DNA from: Rhynchopus euleeides
Taxonomy: Eukaryota > Euglenozoa > Diplonemea > Diplonemida > Diplonemidae
NCBI GenBank assembly: GCA_963210315.1
Contig: OY723284.1
Location: 2,108,001 to 2,172,000, forward strand
Direction of reading: 5' to 3'
Length of the DNA stretch: 64,000 nucleotides
Within the stretch, counting starts at the first letter, position 1; each line of letters opens with the position of its first letter. This document shows, piece after piece, positions 36,390 to 46,065 of the stretch. The notes below the pieces were generated by a model. That model searched no databases. It worked only from the letters and a program-made list of their open reading frames with translations, and was not told the origin of the DNA. The position numbers were made by a program, and so were the translations under genes.

Positions 36390-39287
36390 ATGCAGCACTT
36401 CGGCATGGGTGGGCAGGGGATGCACGGGGCCGGCATGGGCATGCCTGGGCAGGGCGCACCTGGCATGGGTGGGATGGGTGGGATGCCCGGCATGGGCATG
36501 GGTGGGCAGCACGGCATGCCTGGCATGGGCGGCATGGGTGGGCAGCCGGGTATGGGCGGCATGCACGGGATGGGTGGGATGCCTGGCATGCACGGCATGG
36601 GGGGTCAGCCTGGCCAGCACGCCATGCACGGGCAGGGCGCACCTGGCCAGCACGGCATGCCTGGCATGCACGGGATGCAGATGCCGGGTGCTGCAGGCAT
36701 GGGCATGCCAGGCCAGGGCCACATGCACCAGCACCCCTTCCTGCAGCAGGGGCAGCAGGCACGCGGCCCTGCCGCGCAGAACCACCACGCGGTGCCCGCC
36801 CAGCCGCACATCCCTGAGGTTCCGCAGAAGCCGATGAAGCAGATCGAAGCCGAGCCGAAGGCCCCTGCTGGCAAGAAGGAGTGGGCAGAGAGCCCGCTGG
36901 ACAACCACCACCCCGCACAGAGGCCTGCCGCACCTGGCATGGGCATGCCAGGCATGCACGGCATGGGCATGCCCGGTATGGGGATGCCTGGCATGCACGG
37001 CATGCAGGGGCACCACATGCCGCACATGCAGGGGCACCCTGGCGCTGCGCACGGCATGCCTGGCATGGGCATGCCTGGGATGCCCGGCATGCAGCACGGC
37101 ATGCCCGCCCCTGCGCAGGCCCCGCAGCCCAAGGGCGAGGCGGTCGACCCCCTGATCCCCCCGAGGGACGTCAGCAAGATGGACCTGAAGGCTGAGACGC
37201 CCGACCTCCCGGCACCCGCGCAGCCGGCGCACGGAATGCCTGGCATGCACCACCACCACCACCAGCAGCAGATGCCCGGCATGCCTGGCATGCCGCAGCA
37301 CGGTGCCCACGGCATGCCTATGCACGGGGCGCAGCACATGCCGGGTCACCCTCACCAGCAGATGCCTGGCATGCCTGGCATGCAGCAGCAGCAGCAGCAG
37401 CACCCTGGCCACCCGGGGCAGATGCCCGGCCACCCGGGTGCCCCGAAGCCGGAGGGTGTGCCCCAGGCTGGGCAGATGCACGGCGCCCACGGCATGCCTG
37501 GCATGCCGCAGGGGCACCCTGGGCACCACGGCATGCAGCACCCGGGGCAGATGCAGGGCATGCCCGGCATGCAGCACGCGCCGCAGGGGCACCCCATGGC
37601 AGCGCACCCCGGCATGGCGCCGCAGCAGGCGCAGCAGCAGGCCCCGCACGGCATGCAGGGCAAGTCCGCTCCGCAGCAGGCGGAGTCGCTGCAGGACTTC
37701 GTCGAGAAGAAGCAGCACATGACGATGCTGCCGCCTGCGATCCCCCTGGCGGTCTACCTGCCTGCCGGGATGTCCCCGCAGGAGCCGAGCAACCTGGCAG
37801 TATGTCATCACATGGTGGATGGTGGGTAGGTTGTCTCGACGGTCCGCCTTGTACCGCACGAAGTTTCGGTTCTCTGTGCATTCTTCAGAGGTGTTGAGCG
37901 ATATGCAGAATGCGGCAACAAGAGCCCAACACACACGCATGATATCTGTTGCTCGTCGTGTTGAGTGGGGGTGGTTGCTGCCCCCAGTCCCAATCCCACT
38001 GTAACACTGTGACACACACACGCACTGCAGGTTGTGGAGAAGCTCCTCATGTGCTGCGGCGAGCCCGCGCTGCCGCTCGAGGTGTGCGGCAAGACCCAGG
38101 GCTTCGTGAAGGTGACCTTCAAGAAGATCGGCGGTGTGCACGTGGCACTGCGGTATGCCCCCCTCATGATTCTCGTAGGACAGCAGAAGCGGGGTGTCGT
38201 TGCAGCGTCTTTGTTTTAGAATAGCAACAAAACGCAAAAGCGCCCATTCAGGGTGGCGTGCTGCAGTGCTTCCTGTACACCATCCCTTGGCGGGGTTTGT
38301 CGGGCAAGGCCTTCTGTGACGTTGCTGCATTGCTGCCCCATGCAACCTCGTATGTCATCCGTCTCCACACCACATCACGCAGGGTGCTGAACAGTGGGGC
38401 GGCCAGCCTGGCTGTGCCTGAGGGCACCCCTGACAACAAGCGTCTCGACTACTGCGTGTCTGTGGAGTTCGAGTCTGCCATCGACAAGGAGGTGTTCCCG
38501 AAGGCGATGAAGGTCCTGGTATGCTATGCGGCGCCATGCGGTGGGGTTGCGCTCTACCCCGTGCATCCCCCCACCCGAGCAACCGATTTGCTCCTCTGAC
38601 TTGCTCCCCTGCACATCACAACTGGACGCAGTGCACCTTCGCCTTGACACCCCCCACCCCCTCAGACCGAGCAGGGCAAGATGCAGGTTGACAAGCTGGA
38701 CGAGCTGGAGAAGCGCGCGCGTACCCAGGTATGTGCCACAACTTTCGGCCTCCCCAGAAGGTGCCGTTACACCAGGCCTAGGTGGGTCCCACACAGGTGC
38801 TGTTGTGGCCTGTCCTGTCCTGTCTTGCGTGTGCCCAGCCCAGCCACCTTTGGCCCCATCCAACCCCAACCCTGCCGCACACCTGCAGGTGTCTGCTGCG
38901 TGGTCCGAGTGGTGTGGGGTGCACATGCCGAAGGAAGAGGCTCAGCCGGCTCCGGCCGCAGCCAACAACGACGAGTATGTCACCGCAGCAGACGACGCTC
39001 TGACCGACTCTGCACGGGCACGGAAGGTGACCTTCGGGCAGACCGACATTGTGGATGCTGACACAGACTTGCTTGAGAACGCTGTGAAGAGCGATGCCGA
39101 TGCGGCTGTCGCCCCGCCGCAAGCCGCTGTGCGCGAGCGCGACAGCGACAGAGAAGCGCGCCGCGCAGAGCACGCCGAGAAGGACGAGAAGGATGCCGCC
39201 CCGCAGGCGCGTGACCGGATCGAGGCAAGCGACCGTGCCAGCCGCCCCGCAGAGACCGACGCACGCGACGAGCGCGACAGGCAGTAG
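36390..39287 (+). CDS. Met/Gly/His-rich low-complexity protein with novel C-terminal region, five exons
   Basis: Exons 36390-37799, 38031-38152, 38383-38518, 38666-38728, 38889-39287 give 709 residues; all junctions keep frame. The first 430 residues are dominated by GMPGM, GMHGM and GMGMPG repeats with PAQ/His/Gln-rich spacers (HHHHHQQQMPGMPGM). The C-terminal part (residues 470-580) looks globular: VVEKLLMCCGEPALPLEVCG, FVKVTFKKIGGVHVALR, RLDYCVSVEFESAIDKEVFPK. The last 125 residues are acidic/Arg-rich (REARRAEHAEKDEKDAAPQA) and likely disordered. I do not recognise a family. Low-complexity Met/Gly/Gln tracts suggest condensate formation or RNP association, or metal binding through Met and His, but neither is shown. 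Confidence 0.75.
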
Positions 39288-41480
39288 TCCCACCCAACCC
39301 CACCAGACCACCCCTTGGCCCTTGGTGCCCCCCGCACCAAGGGGTGTCCCAAGGGATCAAACGCCGAGGTGAGGTGAGTCACTGTGTACAGTAAAGTCGA
39401 TAGTTGCATCATTACGCAGACGTGCTTGACGTACGGATGCCCTTTTAGGAGACACAACAGTGTCGATGTGTGCCGCACTGCACTGCACTGCAAAGTAGTC
39501 TCTGCATGTGCACGTTAGAGGGTTGGGTGTGGTGTGTGTTTGGTCCCAGCGGTGTCGACTAGAAGTAGTTTTTATTGTGCGCGTCAAAAAGAAGGCAACT
39601 TGCGTTGCTTTTTTCACTGCCCCAGGGGACACACGCATCCGCACCCTTCCCCCCCCCCCCCCACTCCGCCCCACCACCGTACCTAATATTCTAGATCTTC
39701 TTGTTGCCCTTGATGTGACTTGCCCATTCCGGGCCGTTTTTCTTCTTTGCTGTGTTGTTTGCTTTTTGTTTGCCCACACACACCCCACACACTCGACTGT
39801 CTTGTGACGACCCTTCCCTCCGCCCCCCGCTGGTCGCAAACAAATTTGGAGGGTGGGGAGTGGGGGGCAGGGGTGGTTCCAGCTGAGCAAAGCCGTGGCC
39901 TGATGGGGAGCGGGCTGATGTGTGTGAACTACCTAACAGCGTTTAGCTTGGTGGGATCCTCTATAACACACACAGCCTTCTACCTGAACACAGCGAGGGA
40001 TGAGATGCTTTAGCTGCGTGCCTTTCTGTGCTGCCCCGCAGGAGCTTTCAAACGAGAAAAATGTAAAAAAAAACAATAAGGGAGCGAGAGGTGGTTTTCC
40101 GCGGAAGCAAGCACATCGCCCTCAGCAAAGCAATCCAAATCGGCTTTTGGAACAAGACCTCCCCCTCCTCCCCCTCCCCCCCTTCCCCGTCTCCCTCTGT
40201 TGTCATATGGGTAGTGGCGTTGTGGTGGCGGTGTGGCGTGCCTCTTCTCTGAACAGCACCGGGCCCAGTCTGGCTGTGTGGGTGTGTGGGAAAAGCTGTG
40301 TGGGCGAGACGCCCCTTCCGTATTAGGCGTCGCGCTGACACGGCTTTATTTTTTACGCACACGACTTTCGCGCGGAAAGTGTCATTCAGCTCTGCCAAAC
40401 GTGCTCTACACACCACCCCCTTCATCAGGCAAGTGGGTTTGTAAGTGTGTGTGGAAGCGTCAACGCATCAAACGAAGTATCAACAGTAGAGAAAGAGCGG
40501 CAGAGTTGAAGTGACACTTTTGACACACGAGAGAGAGAGAGAGAGAGAGAGCAAGCAAAAGGCCCCACACCTGCCTCTGCCCCACCCCACACCCTCATAA
40601 AAACCTCGATTGTAGATTCCACCCGATGTGCAGGGAAGGGCTGCCGGATTCCGAAGGGGAATACATCCCGGACGGGGTAGGGTTGTGTGCCGCAGCACGT
40701 TGGGGTAAGCCACCAGTTGTGTCAGTATTAGTACCCCGGGGTGAGGCGTCATCGCTTTTGACGCAGAGCTCTCGCCACACGACGGAGTCCAGAAAGATGG
40801 GTTTACTTTACCACCCCCTTACTCCCCACAACACCTCTCCACTCGAAAAAAAATTCAAAAGAAAAAATGTTGCGCGTTCCGCACACTTTTGTGGCAAATG
40901 CGGAATCAGTAACACGGGCACACCCTGCCGGCCTGCACTCCCGGATTACGACGCGGCCTTCACTTCCCCGGGCACCCGGGGAGGTCAAGGCCCAGTCGTG
41001 CTCCCCTCTCCCCCTTTACTCGCCTCACTCCCTTCATCCTCCCTCCCGCCCCCATCCCAGCCGCTGTTCCCCTGCGGCATCTCTTATCCTGTGCTCTGTG
41101 ATTTTCCCCCTGTCTTTGCCACTCCCCCTCTGCCCGTTAGATGCGGGGGCGACGGACGCCACGGAGGGGGGGTTGGTGTGGGAGATGGGGGGGCCTGTTT
41201 TAGTGGTTGCGCTTCGGCGTTTCGGCGCGTCAGGCGTGGAGGAAGATGTCACGCACCCCCACCCCCACCCCCACCCCCCACTCCCAACCCATGGCCAGCC
41301 CAGCCAGCAGTCTCACTTGCGAATGGTATTGCAGAAGGGCAAGAACAAACAACAGGCTGTTTGGCAGGCTGTGTGCAATCTGATAAGCGACGCCCTGCCC
41401 CCTCCACACCACCTGCACACAGGACACGGCACAGGGCATCTGCTTCGCTGCCTCCCCAGGCTGCGTGTGGCGTGTCCGGT
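39288..41480. other. Intergenic, 2.2 kb
   Basis: No supported gene. Holds a MITE-like repeat (40376-40520), a GA microsatellite at about 40528-40551, C runs near 39650 and (CCCCAC)n near 41255-41280 ahead of the esterase gene. Confidence 0.45.
40376..40520. repeat. Dispersed MITE-like repeat, copy 2
   Basis: 145 bp starting AAAGTGTCA and ending TGACACTTT (9-bp perfect inverted ends), with GTGGAAGCGTCAACGCA at 40451-40467. Same layout as 21158-21336. Confidence 0.6.
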
Positions 41481-43091
41481 ATGCTGCTGCTGGCGGTGGC
41501 GGCAGCGGTGGTGGTGTCCTCTGCGGCGGATGAGCCCCCCAGCCTGCCCGGCGGGAATGCCACTGCGGCGCTGGGCACTGCGAATGCGACAGGCGACGAC
41601 CCGACACCCTCCACCAACACCGCAGTGCAGGGCGCGCTAGTGCTGCACCTCATGCCCGACAAGGTGGGCTCGATGGGTGCCATGTGCCTGGACGGCTCGC
41701 CTGCAGGGTTCTACTTCGAAAACGCCACATCTGACGCCCACGCAGACGACTGGGTCATCATCCTCCAGGGGGGTGGATGGTGCCTGACAGAGCTGGACTG
41801 TGTGTACCGCTCCTACACGGGGATGGGGAGCTCCAACATGTGGTCGCAGTACACAGTCCTGGGAGGGTATGCCAGCTCCAACTGCACCCAGAACCCCGCT
41901 TTCTGCGAGTTCAACCGTGTGTATGTGGGGTACTGCGACGGCACCAGCTATGCGGGGTACCAGGAGGGGAGTGTCCTGCAAGGCGGCGAGTCAGCATCCG
42001 ATGCCTTCGGCAGCCAGGCTGAGCTGTGGTTCCGCGGTGCGGCCATCATCCCTGCCGTGCTGGAGACGTTGCGCGAGAGACACGGCTTGGGCAGCGCACA
42101 GCAGGTGCTGTTCTCGGGCTGCAGCGCAGGCGGGATGGCGGCTTACCTGCACAGCAACAGAGTGCATGCGTGGTTCCAGGAACACGCACCACAGATGCAC
42201 AAGTTCCAGACCATGGCGACATCAGGGATGTTCCTCGACTCCACCAGTGTGCATGGGGAGGCGGTGCTGCGGACACATCTGATGCACCTCGACAGCTTTG
42301 CGAACATGAGTGCCTCGCTGGACCCGCGGTGCCTGCGGGATCACGGCCAGGACTGTCTCTTCCCCCTCGTGTCGTACAACTACATCGACAACCCTGTGTT
42401 TGTGATGAACTCTGCCATGGACCGCTACGTCGCCACGTGCCTCCTGTTCGGCATCCTGCCTGCCGGCTTCCCTAACACCACTGCCGTTAACATCGCATTC
42501 GAGTGCGAGCTCATGGAGGACCACGAAGACCACATCCACGCCTGCACCGACGGCGACTGCGATGCGCTGTGGGCCGAGCCTTCTGTGCCGCGGTACATGG
42601 CAGAGTTCACCGAGGCGCTGGAGAAGACGTCGAAGTTCCACCAGGCAGACTCCGGGGCACACATCCACACCTGCGTCCTGCACTGCCAGGGCCTGGATGA
42701 CGGGTGGAACGACATCTTCGTGAGCGGGAACACCTCAGCAGAGTCTGTCGGGCTGTGGTGGGCCGGGCACACCAACCAGCGCCACATCGCGCGCCGCGTG
42801 GGGCAGTGCACTGCCGATGCCGACCCTGTCGACACCCACATCCTCCTCATCGTGCTCTGCTCCGCTGCAGGCACTGCGCTGGTCGCAATCACCGCACTGC
42901 TGGTGCGTCGGTACTGGTGCCACCGCACCAAGCATCCCCTCCCCTACGACCAGTGCGCCAGCCCCCACGCGTCGCAGTGCCACACCCCCGTCAGCTCCAT
43001 GGGGACGCCCCGCTTCATTCGCTCGAAACAAGTGTTTCCCGTTGTTGGCAACACTGTGGGCAACACTCAGGCCACAACAGAGCTCGTCTGA
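41481..43091 (+). CDS. Pectin acetylesterase / Notum-family esterase with C-terminal membrane anchor
   Basis: 536 residues from the ATG at 41481. Signal peptide MLLLAVAAAVVVSSAADE. Family blocks: ADDWVIILQGGGWC (oxyanion region), SSNMWSQYTVL, VYVGYCDGTSYAGY, LFSGCSAGGMAAYLHSNRV with nucleophile Ser215, NPVFVMNSAMDRY with Asp314, and THTCVLHCQ-type HIHTCVLHCQGLDDGW with His401. All three catalytic residues are present. Family members are alpha/beta-hydrolase carboxylesterases: plant enzymes deacetylate pectin and animal Notum removes palmitoleate from Wnt. A hydrophobic helix near residues 455-475 (HILLIVLCSAAGTALVAITA) and short tail indicate a type I membrane protein, catalytic part outside or lumenal. 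The substrate here is unknown. Confidence 0.88.
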   Translation: MLLLAVAAAVVVSSAADEPPSLPGGNATAALGTANATGDDPTPSTNTAVQGALVLHLMPDKVGSMGAMCLDGSPAGFYFENATSDAHADDWVIILQGGGWCLTELDCVYRSYTGMGSSNMWSQYTVLGGYASSNCTQNPAFCEFNRVYVGYCDGTSYAGYQEGSVLQGGESASDAFGSQAELWFRGAAIIPAVLETLRERHGLGSAQQVLFSGCSAGGMAAYLHSNRVHAWFQEHAPQMHKFQTMATSGMFLDSTSVHGEAVLRTHLMHLDSFANMSASLDPRCLRDHGQDCLFPLVSYNYIDNPVFVMNSAMDRYVATCLLFGILPAGFPNTTAVNIAFECELMEDHEDHIHACTDGDCDALWAEPSVPRYMAEFTEALEKTSKFHQADSGAHIHTCVLHCQGLDDGWNDIFVSGNTSAESVGLWWAGHTNQRHIARRVGQCTADADPVDTHILLIVLCSAAGTALVAITALLVRRYWCHRTKHPLPYDQCASPHASQCHTPVSSMGTPRFIRSKQVFPVVGNTVGNTQATTELV

Positions 43092-43841
43092 GCCACGGCG
43101 CATCTCCGCAGCTACACCCCCTTGGGGCCCCTGGTGGCGGTCCTCGGGAGCAGGCAGCGGGCAGGGCTGCCCACTGCAACCCCATCCAAGAGGGCTCACT
43201 CCCGTCAACGGCCCACACACCCACCACACCCCCCGCCCCCCGTAACTTGCCATCGCCAACTGCCGTGGCCCTGCTGCATGGGGACTCGACTTGACGTTCT
43301 GTGTCCTTGCCGTGCGTCTGTACATTACTTTTTAGTGGGAGGGGGAGGGGCTACCTGTGGCGTAATCACTGCAGGGAACTGCAGAACGGCAGAGTCTGTG
43401 TGTGTGTACTCTCCGTGCCGTTCTGGCCGGAGCTTCAGCAGGGGATGGAGCACGCCAGAGGCACTCTGCCAAGAGAGGGAGGCAAACAAGACGGGTGGCT
43501 TTCCAGCACTCGATGTAGTCCAGCCTGTCTCGACCTGCGTGCCCTCCTCCCCGTGCCCTTCCTCCCGCCTCACGCCTTGCCCGGGTGACAAGTCTGGCTT
43601 GCGGCAGGTGAACCGTGTGGGAGTGTCTTGTGTGGTGGCTCTCGCTGCCGGCACCGGAACCCAAGGGAACAGGCATGCTTGGACAGTCGCGGTGCCCTCG
43701 TCCCCGCCCGCCCCCGTGATTTGTGCAGGGCACGCGGTGGCACCTAGTTCGTCACCTATTGTGTGAGACTCGCTTTTATGCACTTCTGAGCCCCCAGAGG
43801 TTCACATCCGCACTGCCCCACCGCACATCAGCACTGCAGGA
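43092..43841. other. Intergenic, no gene seen
   Basis: 750 bp without a supported ORF between the esterase and the Cys-rich secreted protein. Confidence 0.45.
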
Positions 43842-44648
43842 ATGTTGACCTGCATCACTGTGGCGTGCCTCGGCACGGCAGTGCTTGCCGAAGCCTGGCA
43901 AACTAAACCAACCTCCGCACCTCCGACCTTCGTACCCCTGCCCCCTCAGTGTGAGGACAGGCTGCTGCCTGGTGGTGAGGAGTGGCACCTCTCGTGGGGC
44001 CCTCAGTACAACTGCACCTGGTTCGAGCTCGAACCCCGGTCCTGCGAACGTTACGGGTGGCGTGACAGCGTGTACACCGCAAAAGAAGCCTGCTGCGTGT
44101 GCGAGGGTGGGTTGGGCACGAATGAGACAAACGTGCCCGCCACCGCGGAACCTCCGACTCCCGCACCTCCGACCTCCACACCCTACGACCCTCAGTGCCG
44201 AGACAAGTCGATGCCTGGTGGCGAGGAGTGGCACCTGACGTGGGGCCCTCAGTACAACTGCGCCTGGTTCGACCTGTCCCCTGTGCGCTGCGAATGGTAC
44301 ACCACATATTCCAACGCCTACACCGCAAACGATGCCTGCTGTGCATGTGGGGGTGGGTTGGGTGTGGACGAGACAAGCGCACCCCCCACCGCCGCACCCC
44401 CAACCCCCGCACCCCCCACCTACGCACCCTACGACCCTCAGTGTGAGGACAGGCTGCTGCCTGGTGGTGAGGAGTGGCACCTCTCGTGGGGCCCTCAGTA
44501 CAACTGCAGCTGGTTCGAAGTGTCCCCCGTGCGCTGCGGGCAATACGTGCCAGATTATAGTCCATACACCGCAAACGTGGCCTGCTGCGTGTGTGGGGGT
44601 GGGGGTAGGGTGAACGGGACCAACGCCAACACCACCCCCTCCGCGTAA
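43842..44648 (+). CDS. Secreted Cys-rich protein with three 82-residue repeats
   Basis: 268 residues from the ATG at 43842, with signal peptide LTCITVACLGTAVLA. Three repeats begin at residues 37, 119 and 201 at an 82-residue period. Each has PGGEEWHLSWGPQYNC, WFE, P..C..Y, YTA..ACC.CGGG, giving six Cys per repeat (first at 37, 58, 68, 84, 85, 87), followed by a Thr/Pro-rich linker (APPTPAPPT) likely O-glycosylated, plus NxT/S sites. The six-Cys module with the CCVCGGG ending resembles small disulfide-rich extracellular modules common in aquatic protists, but I cannot name a family. Probably a cell-surface or matrix protein. Confidence 0.8.
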   Translation: MLTCITVACLGTAVLAEAWQTKPTSAPPTFVPLPPQCEDRLLPGGEEWHLSWGPQYNCTWFELEPRSCERYGWRDSVYTAKEACCVCEGGLGTNETNVPATAEPPTPAPPTSTPYDPQCRDKSMPGGEEWHLTWGPQYNCAWFDLSPVRCEWYTTYSNAYTANDACCACGGGLGVDETSAPPTAAPPTPAPPTYAPYDPQCEDRLLPGGEEWHLSWGPQYNCSWFEVSPVRCGQYVPDYSPYTANVACCVCGGGGRVNGTNANTTPSA

Positions 44649-45330
44649 CGGCCGTATTCTATTCCCCTCGCTTGCACGATTTCTACGTGCTATTCTGATC
44701 TCCGTCCCTTGTGTGTGGGAGAAGTGTCGCTGTCATGACTCAACCCATCCACCTTCATACATGAGGGGGTGTGGAAGTGTCGACACATATCCAAACCCAA
44801 GTGAAAGAGTGAGCGTGACAGCGAAAGCTTTTGCAGAATGTCTGAAGTGCCAGCTCTATCCGCCTTTGTCGCACATCCGTTTTTTCGCAGGGGGGGCGAA
44901 ACTCGAGCGCTCCGAATGTGCGAGCTTCGGACACCCCCACCTTGTTTCCCATCATCATGATGGGTGTTGCGTGCTTTCTATCATTCTGACCGCCTTCCCT
45001 TGCTCTTCCCTTGGTGATGTGGTGCGAGGTGCCCTGCTCTGCTGCCACCTGTTCCCACTCATGCCTTGGCGAGGCTTGGCTCACCCATGTCGTCACCCGT
45101 TTCCTACCACGGCATGTTTCCCTCCCTCCGTGTCGCAAGAATCTCGCACTTTTTTGTGACCTTTTGCATTATTTTTGAGTATAGTTCTGCAAATCCGGTA
45201 TAGTTTCTGTGCCTTTACCTGGGTTATGTGGCACCGCTCATCCCACTTCATCAGACGGGGTGTGGTGCGCACAAGGAGTTAGATAGTTGTCACCAGCGAC
45301 GTGGCGAGATGACGAAGAAAATCGTACAAC
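44649..45330. other. Intergenic with a diverged dispersed-repeat copy
   Basis: About 44725-44815 resembles the MITE-like repeat family (GAAGTGTC at the left, GTGTGGAAGTGTCGACACA inside). No ORF supported. Confidence 0.4.
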
Positions 45331-45395
45331 TGAACCTTCAGTATTGAAGCCCTCATGATGGCTTCAATCCAGCCTTGCTGAGACAAGCGTATAAG

Positions 45396-45523
45396 GTTAC
45401 AGTGTAAGGGGGTCTTCGCTACGGAGTGACCGTCAGTGCATTTTGGTGAATTTCCTGTTAAATTAGCTGAAAACTGACGGAGATTGACGGAGGATAACGG
45501 CCAGCGAAGACCCCAACTGTAAC
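45396..45523. mobile_element. MITE, 128 bp with terminal inverted repeats
   Basis: Left end GTTACAGT plus a 5-base insertion then GGGGTCTTCGCT; right end AGCGAAGACCCC then AACTGTAAC. Inside, GACCGTCAGT and ACTGACGGAG extend the pairing. AT-richer than its surroundings. A separate hairpin (ATTGAAGCC / GGCTTCAAT) is at 45343-45369. Confidence 0.7.
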
Positions 45524-45816
45524 GAAAATAGGTCGGTTGGTGTTAACCTCTGAAGGAACTACGTAAAAATGGAGCTCCGAAGAAAACACCACCGAAAGAA
45601 CTACGGTACAACTCCGCATCTCGGTCTTATCAGAGGCACCACATGTGCTATCTTTTCAGCTGCTGGGCGTGTCTGTTCGGACCACCATGGTGCGAAAGTA
45701 GTATGATGCAATTCGTTGCAGTGGCTCGTCGCGCACTCCTCCCCCAGCCCCCAGCCCCCAAACCCCCGTTGCCCGTACCCCCGAGCCCCGCTCGGCTGCG
45801 AGTGTTGTGCACAGCG

Positions 45817-45895
45817 GAGATCACACCAAGGGCAAGTGCTCAGTGTGCTCGACGTTACAAAAGGTTCACGTGTGTGAGTGTGCGGGTGCTGTATC
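45817..45895. repeat. Dispersed repeat, also at 53755-53900
   Basis: GATCACACCAAG, GTGCTCAGTGTGCTC, AAAAGGTTCACGTGTGT and ATCAGAGTTTGCTCGGTGC occur here. Very similar blocks in another order occur at 53755-53900 beyond the membrane-protein gene. Confidence 0.6.
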
Positions 45896-46065
45896 AGAGT
45901 TTGCTCGGTGCGACCAGCAATGAGTGTGATGGGAGCGCCTTGGAAACCCTTTTCCCCTGTTGCTGCATGTTTTGGTGAGACACTGTCCGCAACGTCCCTT
46001 GTTGGAGTGACCACCCAGCAGACACGGCAGGAGGTGCCACACGGCCCGAGGGGAGGGGAGCTGCC

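Noticed and set aside
36363..38345. Minus-strand ORF of 660 codons opposite the Met/Gly gene
   Set aside because: Produced by the repetitive + strand sequence; begins and ends arbitrarily and spans + strand introns.
40867..41480. N-terminal extension of the esterase ORF upstream of 41481
   Set aside because: Extension is Pro-rich and lacks signal features, while the ATG at 41481 starts a good signal peptide.
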